Below are positions 51,448 through 60,516 of a DNA stretch of 64,000 nucleotides, one piece after another. The notes under the pieces were generated by a model that did not search any database, was not told where the DNA came from, and saw nothing but the letters and a program-made list of their open reading frames with translations. Source of the DNA: Candidatus Streptomyces philanthi (lineage in GTDB: Bacteria; Actinomycetota; Actinomycetes; Streptomycetales; Streptomycetaceae). The position numbers and the translations under genes were made by a program. Within the stretch, counting starts at the first letter, position 1; the number at the start of each line of letters is the position of its first letter. The DNA lies in assembly GCA_018114805.1 (NCBI GenBank), contig CP073042.1:248001-312000 (forward strand), in the 5' to 3' direction.

Positions 51448-52431
51448 GTGATCGTGGACTGTGCCATCTACCGCGACGGGCGCCGGACGGCGGGGCCCGC
51501 CGACTTCTCCGACGCCATCGAGCAGGCGCGCGCGAGCGGCGACGCGTTCTTGTGGATCGGCCTGTACGAGCCGACCGAGACCGAGTTCGACCAGGTCACC
51601 AGCGAGTTCGGGCTGCACCCGCTGGCCGTGGAGGACGCGCTGCGCGCTCATCAGCGGCCCAAACTGGAGGTGTACGACGACTCGCTGTTCCTGGTGCTCA
51701 AGCCGATCCAGTACGACGAGGACACCAAGGCCGTGGTCACCGGGGAGCTGATGATCTTCATCGGCGGCTGCTTCGTGGTGACCGTGCGGCACGGCGAGGC
51801 CAACCCGCTCGGCACCGTGCGCACCCGCCTCGAACAGGCCCCGGACGTGCTGCAACACGGCCCGACGGCGGTGATGTACGCCGTCTCGGACGCGGTAGTC
51901 GACCACTACCTGGAGGTCGCCGACGCGCTCCACACCGACCTGGACGCGCTGGAGGCCGAGGTCTTCACGCCCGACGGCGCGGGCAGGAGCGACTCGGCCG
52001 GCCGGATCTACGCCTTCAAGCGCAAGGTCCTGGAGTTCCGGTGGGCCACCGCTCCGCTCACCGAGCCGATGGCGCGGCTCGCGGGCGCCACCGTCCCCTT
52101 CGTGCACCGCCGCTCGCAGCCGTTCTTCCGCGACGTCAGCGACCACCTGACGCGCACCAACGACCACGTGGACAACCTGGACCGGCTGCTGTCCGACATC
52201 CTCGCGGCGCACCTGGCGCAGATGGGCGTGCGGCAGAACGACGACATGCGCAAGATCTCCGCGTGGGCCGCGATGGCCGCCGTGCCCACCATGGTCGCCG
52301 GGATCTACGGCATGAACTTCGCCCACATGCCCGAGCTGCAACAGGAGTAGGGCTACCCGGCCGTGCTCGCGCTGCTGGTGGTCTCGATGGTCGTGGTGCA
52401 CCGCCTGTTCAAGCGGCGCGGCTGGCTGTGA
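51448..52431 (+). pseudogene. corA: CorA magnesium/cobalt channel with in-frame amber codon
   Basis: Pentameric Mg2+/Co2+ channel. From GTG 51448 (VIVDCAIYRDGRR) the cytoplasmic domain and first membrane helix are normal, including the selectivity motif GMN (residues 288-290; VAGIYGMNFAHMPEL). Codon 301 is TAG (52348-52350). The same frame then continues, GYPAVLALLVVSMVVVHRLF, to FKRRGWL and a natural stop at 52429-52431. In homologues this codon is usually Trp, so a single TGG-to-TAG change explains it. The 300-residue product would lack the second membrane helix and is unlikely to form a channel. Sequencing error is possible. ATG 51412 is an alternative start. Confidence 0.87.
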
Positions 52432-52494
52432 GGTCGGGCGGCGCCGGGGCGAGTGGCGGGCCGGGGGTGGCGGGGCAGGCGCACGGGCTCCGGG

Positions 52495-53285
52495 TCAGGC
52501 GAACTCGGGCGCCGTCGTCGCGGGCCCGCCCAGCGCGTTGCGTCGCTCGGGCATCCGCAGGGAGACCATGCGCCGCCAGCCGCCGGCCGCCTCGTACCCG
52601 TAGAATCCCGTGCACGCCCGCGGCCAGCAGCGCGCTCTTGGCCCTCAGCCAGCCCAGCAGGCGTCCCATGTGGTCAATCACCGCGAGGCTCACCTCGCGG
52701 TAGACCCGGATCTCCGCGCGGACGCTCTCCCGCAGTAGGGCCTGGATCATGCGACCGTAGCCGGCGGCGGCCAGCCGGAGCAGTTCCTCGTGGCAGTAGG
52801 CGAGGTGGTTGTCCTCGTCGTCGGAGATCATGCTGACCGGGCGGCCGATGTCGGGGTGGTCGGCGAAGTGCCTGCGCAACAGCCGCATCTGCTCGGAGGC
52901 GCGCTGTTCGGTGACCCGGCTGTGGGCGAGGTAGCCGACGATGTCGCGCTCGGTCAGCGGCTCGTCGCGGCGCAGCTTGTCGTGCGCGAGGCCGATGCCC
53001 CGGCGTTCGAGGAAGCATCGTGTAGTCGGTCTCGGGCGGCACGTCCACCGGCTCCAGGCCGCGCTTGCGCAGCAGGGCCCGGAAGATCCAGCCGTGCTTG
53101 TCCTCGTCCGCGCCGTGCCGGGCGATCCTCGCCGTCATCGCGCGCTCCCGCTCGGGCACGAACGCGGCGATGCGGGCGTTCTCCCAGCCGCCCTGGGACT
53201 CGCCGCTGGCCGCGATGGAGCAGAACAGCCGGAAGGAGTCGTCGTCGAGGATCTCCTGGAAGACACCGCGGGCCGAGAGCATCAT
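52495..53285 (-). pseudogene. Ferritin-like domain protein, two frameshifts
   Basis: Diiron-type helical bundle protein. ATG 53285 (GGAGG five bases upstream) begins MMLSARGVFQEILDDDSFRLF, with ADEDKHGWIFRALL as the first Glu/Asp-xx-His site. Near 53015 the frame changes (TDYTMLLERRGIGLAHDKLR continues one frame over), leading to a second site, ISDDEDNHLAYCHEELLRLA. A second break near 52610 leads to WRRMVSLRMPERRNALGG and the stop at 52495. About 263 residues if repaired. The iron-binding pattern is seen; its role (oxidase, hydroxylase or storage) is not known. It converges on corA. Confidence 0.7.
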
Positions 53286-53450
53286 CGCCACCTCCGTCGG
53301 GCAACACGCGACAGGTGCGTGGAGAACCAGTCGAATGCCGTGTGTCGCGGGAGGCCACAGGAGCCGTGGACGGCTGGGCCAGTCGGGTGACGGGGCGGCC
53401 CCCGTGCGGCCCCGTCACCGCGCCGCCGGGTGGGGCGTTGTCCTCCGTGA

Positions 53451-53491
53451 CGGCCGTGGCGGGGAAGACCCCCGAGCCCCCACCACGGCCG
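53451..53491 (-). terminator. Hairpin downstream of the LLM oxidoreductase gene
   Basis: 9-bp inverted repeat CGGCCGTGG (53451-53459) / CCACGGCCG (53483-53491) around an inner CGGGG/CCCCG pair, shortly after the stop at 53537. Confidence 0.5.
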
Positions 53492-53499
53492 CGCCCCTC

Positions 53500-53535
53500 T
53501 TAGACCCCGCCGTAGGGTTAGACCCCGCCGTAGGG
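53500..53535. repeat. Perfect 18-bp tandem duplication abutting the LLM stop codon
   Basis: TTAGACCCCGCCGTAGGG occurs twice, 53500-53517 and 53518-53535, immediately before the LLM stop codon at 53537-53539 on the opposite strand. Confidence 0.95.
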
Positions 53536-53536
53536 C

Positions 53537-54586
53537 TCAGGCCAGGCCGGCGCGCTCCAGCGCCTCGACGCCCGCCCGCAGGCCGGCGACCCGCTCCTCC
53601 AGCGTGAAGCCCGCGGGCGCCAGCGAGAGCGTGGTCACCCCGGCCTCGGCGTAGGCGCGCATCCGGTCGGCGAGCCGCTCGACGGGCCCGACCAGCGCGG
53701 TGGCGTCGATCAACTCGTGCGGCACGGCCGCGGCGGCGCCGTTCTTGTCGCCGGCGAGGTACTTGTCCTGGATCTCGGCCGCGGCCCGCTCGTACCCCAT
53801 GCGCTGGGCGAGCTTGTTGTAGAAGTTCTGCTTGGCGCTGCCCATGCCGCCGACGTACAGCGCGGTGTACGGGCGGAACTGGTCGGCCAGCGCCCGTACG
53901 TCGTCGCCGACGGCCAGCGGGACGGTGGGCACCAGGTCGAACCCGGTCAGGTCCTTGCCCACCTTGGCGCGGCCCGCCCGCAGCGCGCCAAGGGTGGTCT
54001 CCTCGGCGTGCTCGGGGGCGAAGAAGACCAGCAGCGCGCCGTCGGCGATCTCGCCGGTCTGCTCCAGGTTCTTCGGGCCGATGGCGGCGATGTAGAGCGG
54101 GATGCGCTCGCGCACCGGGTGCACGGTCAGCTTGAGGGCCTTGCCGGAGCCGTCGGGCAGCGGCAGCGTCCAGTGCTGGCCCTCGTGGCGCAGCGGCGTG
54201 CGCTCCATCGCCTTGCGGATGATCTCCACGTACTCCCGGGTGCGGGCCAGCGGCTTGTCGAACCTCACGCCGTACCAGCCCTCGGAGACCTGCGGGCCCG
54301 AGACGCCGAGGCCGAGCCGGAACCGGCCGCCGGAGAGCGAGTCCAGGGTGGCGGCGGTCATCGCGGTCATGGCGGGGGTGCGCGCCGGGATCTGGAAGAT
54401 GGCCGAGCCGACGTCGATCCGCTCGGTCTGCGCGGCGACCCAGGAGAGCACGGTGGCCACGTCGGACCCGTACGCCTCGGCCGCCCAGCACACCGAGTAC
54501 CCAAGTCGGTCCGCCTCCTGCGCGACGGCGAGGTTGTCCGCGTCCATTCCCGCACCCCAGTAGCCGAGGTTGATGCCGAGCCGCAT
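53537..54586 (-). CDS. LLM-class F420-dependent oxidoreductase
   Basis: 349-residue TIM-barrel enzyme of the luciferase-like family; streptomycete members normally use cofactor F420. N-terminal MRLGINLGYWGAGMDADNL, the family motif VGSAIFQIPARTPAMTAMTAATLD, and SGGRFRLGLGVSGPQVSEGWYG are present. The ATG at 54586 has GGGGAG about five bases upstream. The substrate is unknown. Divergent from the aldo/keto reductase gene. Confidence 0.92.
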   Translation of the reverse strand: MRLGINLGYWGAGMDADNLAVAQEADRLGYSVCWAAEAYGSDVATVLSWVAAQTERIDVGSAIFQIPARTPAMTAMTAATLDSLSGGRFRLGLGVSGPQVSEGWYGVRFDKPLARTREYVEIIRKAMERTPLRHEGQHWTLPLPDGSGKALKLTVHPVRERIPLYIAAIGPKNLEQTGEIADGALLVFFAPEHAEETTLGALRAGRAKVGKDLTGFDLVPTVPLAVGDDVRALADQFRPYTALYVGGMGSAKQNFYNKLAQRMGYERAAAEIQDKYLAGDKNGAAAAVPHELIDATALVGPVERLADRMRAYAEAGVTTLSLAPAGFTLEERVAGLRAGVEALERAGLA

Positions 54587-54699
54587 GCCGCTCCCCTTAC
54601 CGATCAGTAACGTCCCTACGGCGGGGACTCTAGCGCGCATGGGTCCACCGCGGCAGTGTTGGCTTATCCACAGGCCACCACGGGCCGCGGCACGGCCAG

Positions 54700-54705
54700 T
54701 AATGT
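54700..54705 (+). promoter_or_regulatory. -10 box (TAATGT) of a probable leaderless AKR promoter
   Basis: TAATGT ends eight bases before the ATG at 54714, with no ribosome binding site. Confidence 0.4.
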
Positions 54706-54713
54706 CAGCGCTC

Positions 54714-55698
54714 ATGGAGCAGAGGCATCTCGGCCGTACGGGCCTGCGCGTATCCCGGATCGGGCTCGGCACGCTGAGCTGGGGCAGGGACACCGACGAG
54801 CACGACGCGGCGGACCAGCTCAAGACGTTCTGGGACGCGGGCGGCACGCTCGTGGACACCGCCGACGTGTACGCCGACGGCAGCGCCGAGTACCTGCTCG
54901 GGCAGTTGCTCGACGGCCTGGTGCCGCGCCGCGACCTTCTCATCGCGACCAAGGCGGGCAGCGTGCCCGACCTGCACCGCCGCTTCGACGGCTCCCGTGG
55001 CCACCTGCTGGCCGCCCTCGACGCCTCGCTCGAACGCCTGGGGACCGACTAACGTGGACCTGTGGCAGATCCACGCGTACGACGCGTCGACACCCCTTGA
55101 GGAGACCCTGCAGGCCCTGGACATCGCGGTCAGCAGCGGCCGGGCGCGCTACGCAGGGGTGTCCAACTTCTGCGGCTGGCAGCTCGCGAAGGCGGCCACC
55201 TGGCAGCTCGCCTCAGCGGGCCCACGGACCCGGCTGGCCAGCACGCAGATGGAGTACTCGCTGCTCCAACGCGGCATCGAGCGCGAGGTGCTGCCCGCGG
55301 CCCTGGACCTCGGCATGGGGCTGTTGCCCTCATCGCCGCTGGGCCGGGGCGTGCTGACGGGCAAGTACCGGCACGCGACGCCGGCGGACTCGCGGGGCGC
55401 GTCGGAGCACATGGCGCCGTTCGTCGCCCCGTACCTGGACGACGCGGCCAGCCGGATCGTCGACGCGGTCTCGATCGCCGCCGACAGTCTGGCCGCCACC
55501 GCGCTCCAGGTGGCGCTCGCCTGGGTGCGGGACCGCCCGGGAGTGGCCGCGCCGATCGTCGGCGCGCGCACCGCGCAGCAGCTCAGGGCGGCTTTGTCAG
55601 TGGAGGCGCTTACGCTTCCAGACGAGATTTGCCAGGCGCTGGACGACGTCTCAGCGCCCGTGCACCGCTATCCCGATCACGACTGGAGCACGCTGTGA
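54714..55698 (+). pseudogene. Aldo/keto reductase, one-base insertion
   Basis: NADPH-dependent (beta/alpha)8-barrel oxidoreductase. ATG 54714 begins MEQRHLGRTGLRVSRIGLGT, with the active-site Asp/Tyr in VDTADVYADG and Lys in LIATKAGS. At 55049-55051 the sequence GACTAACGTGG produces a stop; removing one A gives GACTACGTGG (TDYVDLWQIHAYD), which continues to the stop at 55698. About 327 residues if repaired. The last base of its stop region overlaps the GTG of the RecD-like gene, so the two are coupled. The substrate is unknown. Confidence 0.82.
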
Positions 55699-58295
55699 GT
55701 TCCGACCGCCCCGCGGGCGAGGCCGCCTCCGCCACCGCGGGAGACCCTGCGCCGCGCGACGCGGATACCACCGCTCCGGACCTCTCGCCGGACACCTCCG
55801 AGGACCCGACGCCCACGGACCCGGCCGCCGCGGAACAGGTCTCCGCGGCGGCCCCGCGAGGTCAGGCCGAGCGGCCCGGTGCGCCCGAGGCGGACGAGGC
55901 CGGGCACGAGGCCGCGACCGACCCGGACACCGAGGCGGACCAGCGGCCCGCGCCACCGGCCGACGCGACGAGCGAGGCCGACGCGACGAGCGAGGCCGAC
56001 GCGACGAGCGAGGCGGGCCCGGCGGGCGAGGCGGATCCGGCGGGCGAGGCCGACGCGCGGCCCCGAGAGGCGAGCGACGCGGGCCCGGCGGCGGGGCCCG
56101 CCGCCGAGTCCGCGGGCGGCGAGCGGGCTGCGGCCCCGGGCACGGGCGCGGCCGGCGGCGGTGGGCCCGCCGGCGGTGGGAAGCGGTCGGCCGCGGCCGA
56201 AGCACTGGCCGCCGCGGTGCGCGCGGTCGAGCGGGGCGAGGCGGACGCCGCCTCGTTCTTCACCACGCGAGGCAGGCCGGGGGCGGCCCGACCCGATGCC
56301 GCGCGGCCGGCCGCCCCCGGCCGGACCGCGCCGGCGCCGGGCGGGACGCCTTCTTCCGGACCGGCCCTGCCCGCCACGGTCGGGACGCCCGCCGCCGGGC
56401 CCGGAGCCGGCCCGTCCGGCGCCGGCTCGCCGGCCGGAGGAGCCGGTGGCGCGCGGATGCCGGCCACGGGCCCCGCGGGCGGGCCGGCGGAGCTGGACCA
56501 GATTCGTCAGGTGCTGACCGCCGGCGGCACGCCGCCGCACCTCGCCGAGCAGGTCGTACGGGCCCTGGGAGAGGGGGCCACCTCCGTCCTGCGGGACGAC
56601 CCGTGGCAGTTGCTCGCCGTCCCTGGGGTGCACCCCGAGCAGGCGGACGGCTTCGCGCGGGCCCTGCTCGGCCCGGACTGCGGCCCCGGCGACGAGCGCC
56701 GCTCCCGGGCGCTGGTCACCTGGCTGTTGGAGCGCGCGGCCCTCGAAGGCCACACGGCCCGCGAGTCGGCCACGCTGCGCGACGCGCTCGCCCAGCACGC
56801 CGTGCCGGACCCGGACGAAGCGCTGCGCGACGCCGTGGCGGAGGGCGTCGTGCTGGTCTTCCAGGACGCCCTGGAGACCCCGGGGGCGGCCCCGGCCGCC
56901 GGGGACGAGGAGGCCGAACAGCCCGTCCGGGTGCTGCTGGGCCTGGACCGGTGCGCGCTGGCCGAGGAGAGCCTGGCCGACGGCCTCGCCCGGGTGATCA
57001 ACACTTTCGCACCGGACGCCCCCACCGACTCCGCGACCGGGGAGCCCGAGACGGACGGGGCTCCCGAAACCGACGCGGGGCCCGAGACGCGGGCGGCCGG
57101 TCCGGCGCCCGACTGGGAGGCACTCGCCGACGCCGCCCCCTCGCCGTCGGCGGCCGAACTGGTCAGGGCCGCCGCGGGACACGGACTGGTGACGCACAGC
57201 GGGGGTGAGAGCGCCCGCGCCGAGGCCGTGGCCCTTGTCGCCGCCGCGCAGGCGCGCGGGCTGCGCGCCTACGCCGCCGCGCACACGGACGACGGCCGCC
57301 GGCGGCTCGGCGCGGCGCTGGCGGACAGCGGCCTGCCCGCCGCGCAGGCGGTCACGGTGGCCGGGCTGCTGACCGGGGACGAGGGGCCCGGCCGGGACGC
57401 GGACGGCGCCTTCCGGCTCGACCTGCTCGCCGTGCTCGACGCTCCCCAGCTCGACGTGGAGGCCGCCGCGGCGCTGGTCGAGTCGCTGCCGGACGACGTG
57501 CGGCTGGTGTTCAGCGGCGATCCGGGGGTCCTGTGGTCGGCGGGCGCCGGCCGGGTCTTCGGCGATCTGGTGGCCGCCCGCGCCTGTCCGCAGGTGGTCT
57601 CCCGCACGCCGGACCCCGGCCCGATCGGCGAGTTGGTCTCCGGCATCGGCATCGGCGAGTTGTCGCAGGTGGAGGCGCCCGGCAAGGAGGTGGTGATCGT
57701 TCCCGTGCGGGACGCGGGCGACGCCGTGCACCGCACCGTGCAGTTGGTCGCGGACTCGGTGCCACGGGCGATCGGCGTACCGGTACCCGACATCCAGGTC
57801 ATCACCGTCGGCCACGGCGGCGCGGTCGGCACCCGGGCGCTCAACGCCGCCCTCAAGGAGCGCCTCAACCCCGGCCCCGGCCGGTTCGGCGGCTTGGACC
57901 CGGGCGACCGGGTCGCGTACGCGGTGGCCCCGGGGTACACCGTGACGGGCACGGTGACCGCAGCCGAGCCCGACGGGCTGCGCCTCGACTGCGGAGGTGA
58001 GGACGTCCTCGTGCCGCGGGCCCGGGTCGCCGACGCTCTGCGGCCCGGCTGGGCGGTCACGGCGCACCAGGCGGCCGGCCGGCGCTGGCCCGCGACCGTC
58101 GTCGTCCTCCCGGGGGACGCGGGCCCGCTGCTCACCCGGGCCTGGGTCTACACGGCGTTCAGCCGCGGCGAGCGGCACCTGTCCGTGGTCCACGGCGCGG
58201 GCCCGGCCCTGCCGCACGCGGTGGCCGAGGTCCCGGCCGCCGAGCGCACGACGCGCCTGCGGGCCCTGCTGCGGGCCCAGGACGCGACGGCCTGA
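55695..58295 (+). CDS. RecD/TraA-like helicase relative without recognisable Walker motifs
   Basis: 866-residue protein, GTG 55695 overlapping the previous stop. Residues 1-260 are disordered Ala/Gly/Pro/Glu-rich sequence with an 18-bp triplicated repeat. From about 265 there are helix-hairpin-helix-like turns (DDPWQLLAVPGVHPEQADGF), as in RecD2. From about 495 the order of RecD helicase motifs is kept, but the P-loop position reads THSGGESARAEA (no GKT). The Walker B region reads LLAVLDAPQL (no DE). Late motifs persist: LVFSGDPGVLW, VTAHQAAGRRWPATVVVL, and AWVYTAFSRGERHLSVVH. So it probably cannot hydrolyse ATP and may be a structural DNA-binding protein. Confidence 0.8.
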   Translation: MSSDRPAGEAASATAGDPAPRDADTTAPDLSPDTSEDPTPTDPAAAEQVSAAAPRGQAERPGAPEADEAGHEAATDPDTEADQRPAPPADATSEADATSEADATSEAGPAGEADPAGEADARPREASDAGPAAGPAAESAGGERAAAPGTGAAGGGGPAGGGKRSAAAEALAAAVRAVERGEADAASFFTTRGRPGAARPDAARPAAPGRTAPAPGGTPSSGPALPATVGTPAAGPGAGPSGAGSPAGGAGGARMPATGPAGGPAELDQIRQVLTAGGTPPHLAEQVVRALGEGATSVLRDDPWQLLAVPGVHPEQADGFARALLGPDCGPGDERRSRALVTWLLERAALEGHTARESATLRDALAQHAVPDPDEALRDAVAEGVVLVFQDALETPGAAPAAGDEEAEQPVRVLLGLDRCALAEESLADGLARVINTFAPDAPTDSATGEPETDGAPETDAGPETRAAGPAPDWEALADAAPSPSAAELVRAAAGHGLVTHSGGESARAEAVALVAAAQARGLRAYAAAHTDDGRRRLGAALADSGLPAAQAVTVAGLLTGDEGPGRDADGAFRLDLLAVLDAPQLDVEAAAALVESLPDDVRLVFSGDPGVLWSAGAGRVFGDLVAARACPQVVSRTPDPGPIGELVSGIGIGELSQVEAPGKEVVIVPVRDAGDAVHRTVQLVADSVPRAIGVPVPDIQVITVGHGGAVGTRALNAALKERLNPGPGRFGGLDPGDRVAYAVAPGYTVTGTVTAAEPDGLRLDCGGEDVLVPRARVADALRPGWAVTAHQAAGRRWPATVVVLPGDAGPLLTRAWVYTAFSRGERHLSVVHGAGPALPHAVAEVPAAERTTRLRALLRAQDATA
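55962..56015 (+). repeat. Three tandem 18-bp units encoding DATSEA
   Basis: GACGCGACGAGCGAGGCC occurs three times in a row (last copy one base different), in the disordered N-terminus of the RecD-like protein. Confidence 0.95.
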
Positions 58296-58378
58296 CCCGC
58301 GCGACCCGCCCGCCGGGCGGTGCGCCGCGCCCGGGGCCACCCCGGCCGACCGCCGCGAGGGCGCCATCCGGCCGCCCG

Positions 58379-58408
58379 GCCGGGCCCCCGGTCCACCGGG
58401 GGCCCGGC
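58379..58408. terminator. Bidirectional hairpin after the RecD-like gene
   Basis: Perfect 13-bp repeat (58379-58391 and 58396-58408) with loop TCCA between convergent stops at 58295 and 58437. Confidence 0.75.
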
Positions 58409-58436
58409 GCGGCTCGGGTGGCTCGGGCGCAGCGGG

Positions 58437-59114
58437 TCAGGGCTCGGGGTCGATGAGCTCCAGGTCGTCGTCGGCGTCGTCGGGCTCCTCGTCGAAGACC
58501 GCGCTCACGTCGAAGCTGCACATGATCCGCTGCGGGTCCGCGTGGTCGAACGGCGCCGCCAGCCACTCCCCCGGGTCGGCGGGCTCGTCCGCGGCCGCCA
58601 CCCACAGCGTCGAATCGCCCTCCTCAAGGCCGAACTCCTTGTGCCGGGAGGCGATTTCATCGGGTTCGTACTCGCCGAAGAGAACGCCGAGCGCCGCGTG
58701 CACGCTGCTGCCGACGGCCGCCGCCGCGCCCTTGCCGGGCAGGCCGTTGCCGGACGCCCCGTCCGGGTCGAGGTCGACGATCCGCTGGGCCTGCGAGAGC
58801 AGCCGCTGCGGCTCCGCCACCGCGTAGTCCCGGCGGATCAGGACGCTGAGGGCGCTCGGTTCCTCCGGCCCGTCGTACGCGGGCAGGGAGGCGTCGCCAG
58901 GGATCTCGAAGGGCGTGACTTCGTCGTACGCGTCGTAGAGGAGTTCGTCATAGGTCTCGGCAGCCGCGGCCAGTTCGTTGAACGCGGCGTAGACGGCCGG
59001 GTCGTCCCCGCCGACCCGCCGCTCGACGGCATCGAGGTGCCGGTCCAGTGCGGCTTTGACCGCTTCGGCGGCGGCGCGTACCTCGGCAGCGGATGGCTGT
59101 GCAGCATCAGACAT
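58437..59114 (-). CDS. Conserved acidic protein, unknown function
   Basis: 225-residue, strongly acidic protein, from MSDAAQPSAAEVRAAAEAVK to DDLELIDPEP. The N-terminal half looks helical (ALDRHLDAVERRVGGDDPAVYAAFNELAAAAETYDELLYDA), the middle contains SALSVLIRRDYAV, and the C-terminus SFDVSAVFDEEPDDADDD. There is no signal peptide or membrane segment. I do not recognise the family. ATG 59114 lacks a Shine-Dalgarno and follows TAGCGT (59122-59127) by seven bases, indicating a leaderless message. It is divergent from the DUF5703-type gene only 49 bases away. Confidence 0.8.
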   Translation of the reverse strand: MSDAAQPSAAEVRAAAEAVKAALDRHLDAVERRVGGDDPAVYAAFNELAAAAETYDELLYDAYDEVTPFEIPGDASLPAYDGPEEPSALSVLIRRDYAVAEPQRLLSQAQRIVDLDPDGASGNGLPGKGAAAAVGSSVHAALGVLFGEYEPDEIASRHKEFGLEEGDSTLWVAAADEPADPGEWLAAPFDHADPQRIMCSFDVSAVFDEEPDDADDDLELIDPEP

Positions 59115-59121
59115 AGTGCAG

Positions 59122-59127
59122 ACGCTA
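59122..59127 (-). promoter_or_regulatory. -10 box (TAGCGT) of a probable leaderless promoter
   Basis: TAGCGT on the minus strand ends seven bases before the ATG at 59114. Confidence 0.45.
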
Positions 59128-59163
59128 TCCGTACCAGGCCAGTTCCCGCACATTATAGATGCG

Positions 59164-59490
59164 ATGCCGGAATACGAATTCTGCGATGTGTATGTGCCTC
59201 GGGGGGTTTCCCGCAAGGCCACGACCCGCTTGCTGACCGACCATGCCGAGTACGGACACTGGGAGTTGGACCGCCTGCGGCTCAACCCCGACGGCAGCCG
59301 CAGGGTGCGGCCGCGCCGCCGGATCATCCGGCAACTCCGCGCTACACTGGTAGAGCGGCGCGGGCCCGTACGGACGGGGCCCGCGCCGCTCACGAGCCGT
59401 ACCTGCCGGCGGGCGACACCCGCTCGGGCCGCCGGCGTGCCCGGTCGGCTCGGTCGACCGGCACCGGACAGCGCGCGCCTGGACCACTAG
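59164..59490 (+). CDS. DUF5703-type small protein, 3' end probably frameshifted
   Basis: Small basic conserved protein, MPEYEFCDVYVPRGVSRKA... WELDRLRLNPDGSRRVRPRRRIIRQLRAT. Relatives normally end at ...RATW just after this stretch. Here TACACTGGTAG carries one extra base, so the natural TGG-TAG (59348-59353) is out of frame and the open frame runs on to 59490 through non-conserved Arg/Ala residues. The native protein would therefore be about 62 residues. The ATG at 59164 is preceded by an AT-rich stretch (CATTATAGATG) that may be the promoter. Function unknown; the many arginines suggest nucleic acid or membrane contact. Confidence 0.68.
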   Translation: MPEYEFCDVYVPRGVSRKATTRLLTDHAEYGHWELDRLRLNPDGSRRVRPRRRIIRQLRATLVERRGPVRTGPAPLTSRTCRRATPARAAGVPGRLGRPAPDSARLDH

Positions 59491-60374
59491 GCGGCGCGGG
59501 CCCTGCGGTAGAGCACCGTGCCGGCGAGCAGCAGACCGGCGCTGGCGGGCAGGGCGATGGCCAGGGTCCCGGCGCCCGTCTCAGCAAGCTGCTCGGCGGC
59601 CACCCGCTCGACGGGGCCCGCGGCGCGCTCGGAGCGGGACGCGGGCAGTTCCTCGCCGCGCTCCATGTGCGTCTCGGTTGCCGACGGCGTCTCGACCCGG
59701 GGTGCCGGCGGCTGCTCGGCACGCGGCTTCTCCGTGGGACCCGGCTTCTTCTCGGGCTCGGGCTCGGGCCGCGGTTCGGGCTTGGGCTGCGGCTTCGGCG
59801 GCGTCACCTCCTCGCGCGTGGGCGGCTGGTGCGGCTTCTCACGCGCCACGGGGCCGGTCACGTTGGCGCACTTGTTGCCGAGGGCCGGGTTCAGCAGCCC
59901 GATGACGTTGATGGTGTTGCCGCAGGCGTTGACCGGCACGTGCACCGGCACCTGGGCGTTGTTGCCCGAGCCGACGCCGGGCGAGCCGTGCGCCCCGCCC
60001 ACCGCGTGGGCTCCCCCGCCGGAGCGGATAGTCTCGCGCAGCTCGCCGGTGCCGCCCTTGCCCGCGGGCCGGGACTGCTGGCCGCCGCCGGGCTTGCCCG
60101 TCTTGCCCTTGGTGTGTCCCGCGCCGTGGCCGTCCACGTTGGCGCATCTGTTGCCGGCGGCCGGGTTGAGCGCGCCCACCACGTCGACGGTGTTGCCGCA
60201 CGCGTTGATCGGAACGTGCAGCGGAACCTGCACGTTGTTGCCCGACAGGACGCCGGGTGAGCTGGTACTGGCGCCCTGGGCGGCCGAGTCCGCGTGTGCG
60301 TAGCCGCCTGCCACGGCGAATACGCCGACGGCTGCGCCCATGGTGATCAGGCCCTTCTTCGCGACCTGTCGCAT
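59487..60374 (-). CDS. chpC: Long chaplin with two chaplin domains and sortase signal (ChpC-like)
   Basis: Cell-wall-anchored hydrophobic protein of aerial hyphae, 295 aa. It has a signal peptide ending near AHAD (residue 29) and two chaplin domains at about 39-80 and 130-172, each with a Cys pair (NACGNT...NRCANV; NACGNT...NKCANV). A Gly-rich linker lies between them and a Pro/Glu/Lys-rich wall-spanning region follows (180-230). LAETG at 263-267 precedes a membrane helix and basic tail, recognised by class E sortase. ATG 60374 was chosen for the signal peptide. The pairing with the short chaplin gene matches S. coelicolor chpC-chpH; which long chaplin it is exactly cannot be fixed. Confidence 0.9.
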   Translation of the reverse strand: MRQVAKKGLITMGAAVGVFAVAGGYAHADSAAQGASTSSPGVLSGNNVQVPLHVPINACGNTVDVVGALNPAAGNRCANVDGHGAGHTKGKTGKPGGGQQSRPAGKGGTGELRETIRSGGGAHAVGGAHGSPGVGSGNNAQVPVHVPVNACGNTINVIGLLNPALGNKCANVTGPVAREKPHQPPTREEVTPPKPQPKPEPRPEPEPEKKPGPTEKPRAEQPPAPRVETPSATETHMERGEELPASRSERAAGPVERVAAEQLAETGAGTLAIALPASAGLLLAGTVLYRRARAA

Positions 60375-60443
60375 AGGTTTGGTTCCCCTGATTCTTGCTG
60401 TCCGGAATACGCGAGTGCGCGACCGCCCCCGCGCCAATGCCCA

Positions 60444-60480
60444 GCGGCCCCGGAGTGCATGGCGCGCACTCCGGGGCCGC
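60444..60480 (-). terminator. Terminator between the two chaplin genes
   Basis: Perfect 15-bp inverted repeat (60444-60458 and 60466-60480) with a seven-base loop, just after the short chaplin stop. Confidence 0.8.
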
Positions 60481-60516
60481 CCGAGTCTCACCCCCTTACG
60501 GGAGTGAGGCACAACG

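Noticed and set aside
52348..52350. Recoding of the CorA TAG as pyrrolysine or programmed read-through
   Set aside because: No pyl genes or read-through signal are visible, and homologues appear to have Trp here; a point change or error is simpler.
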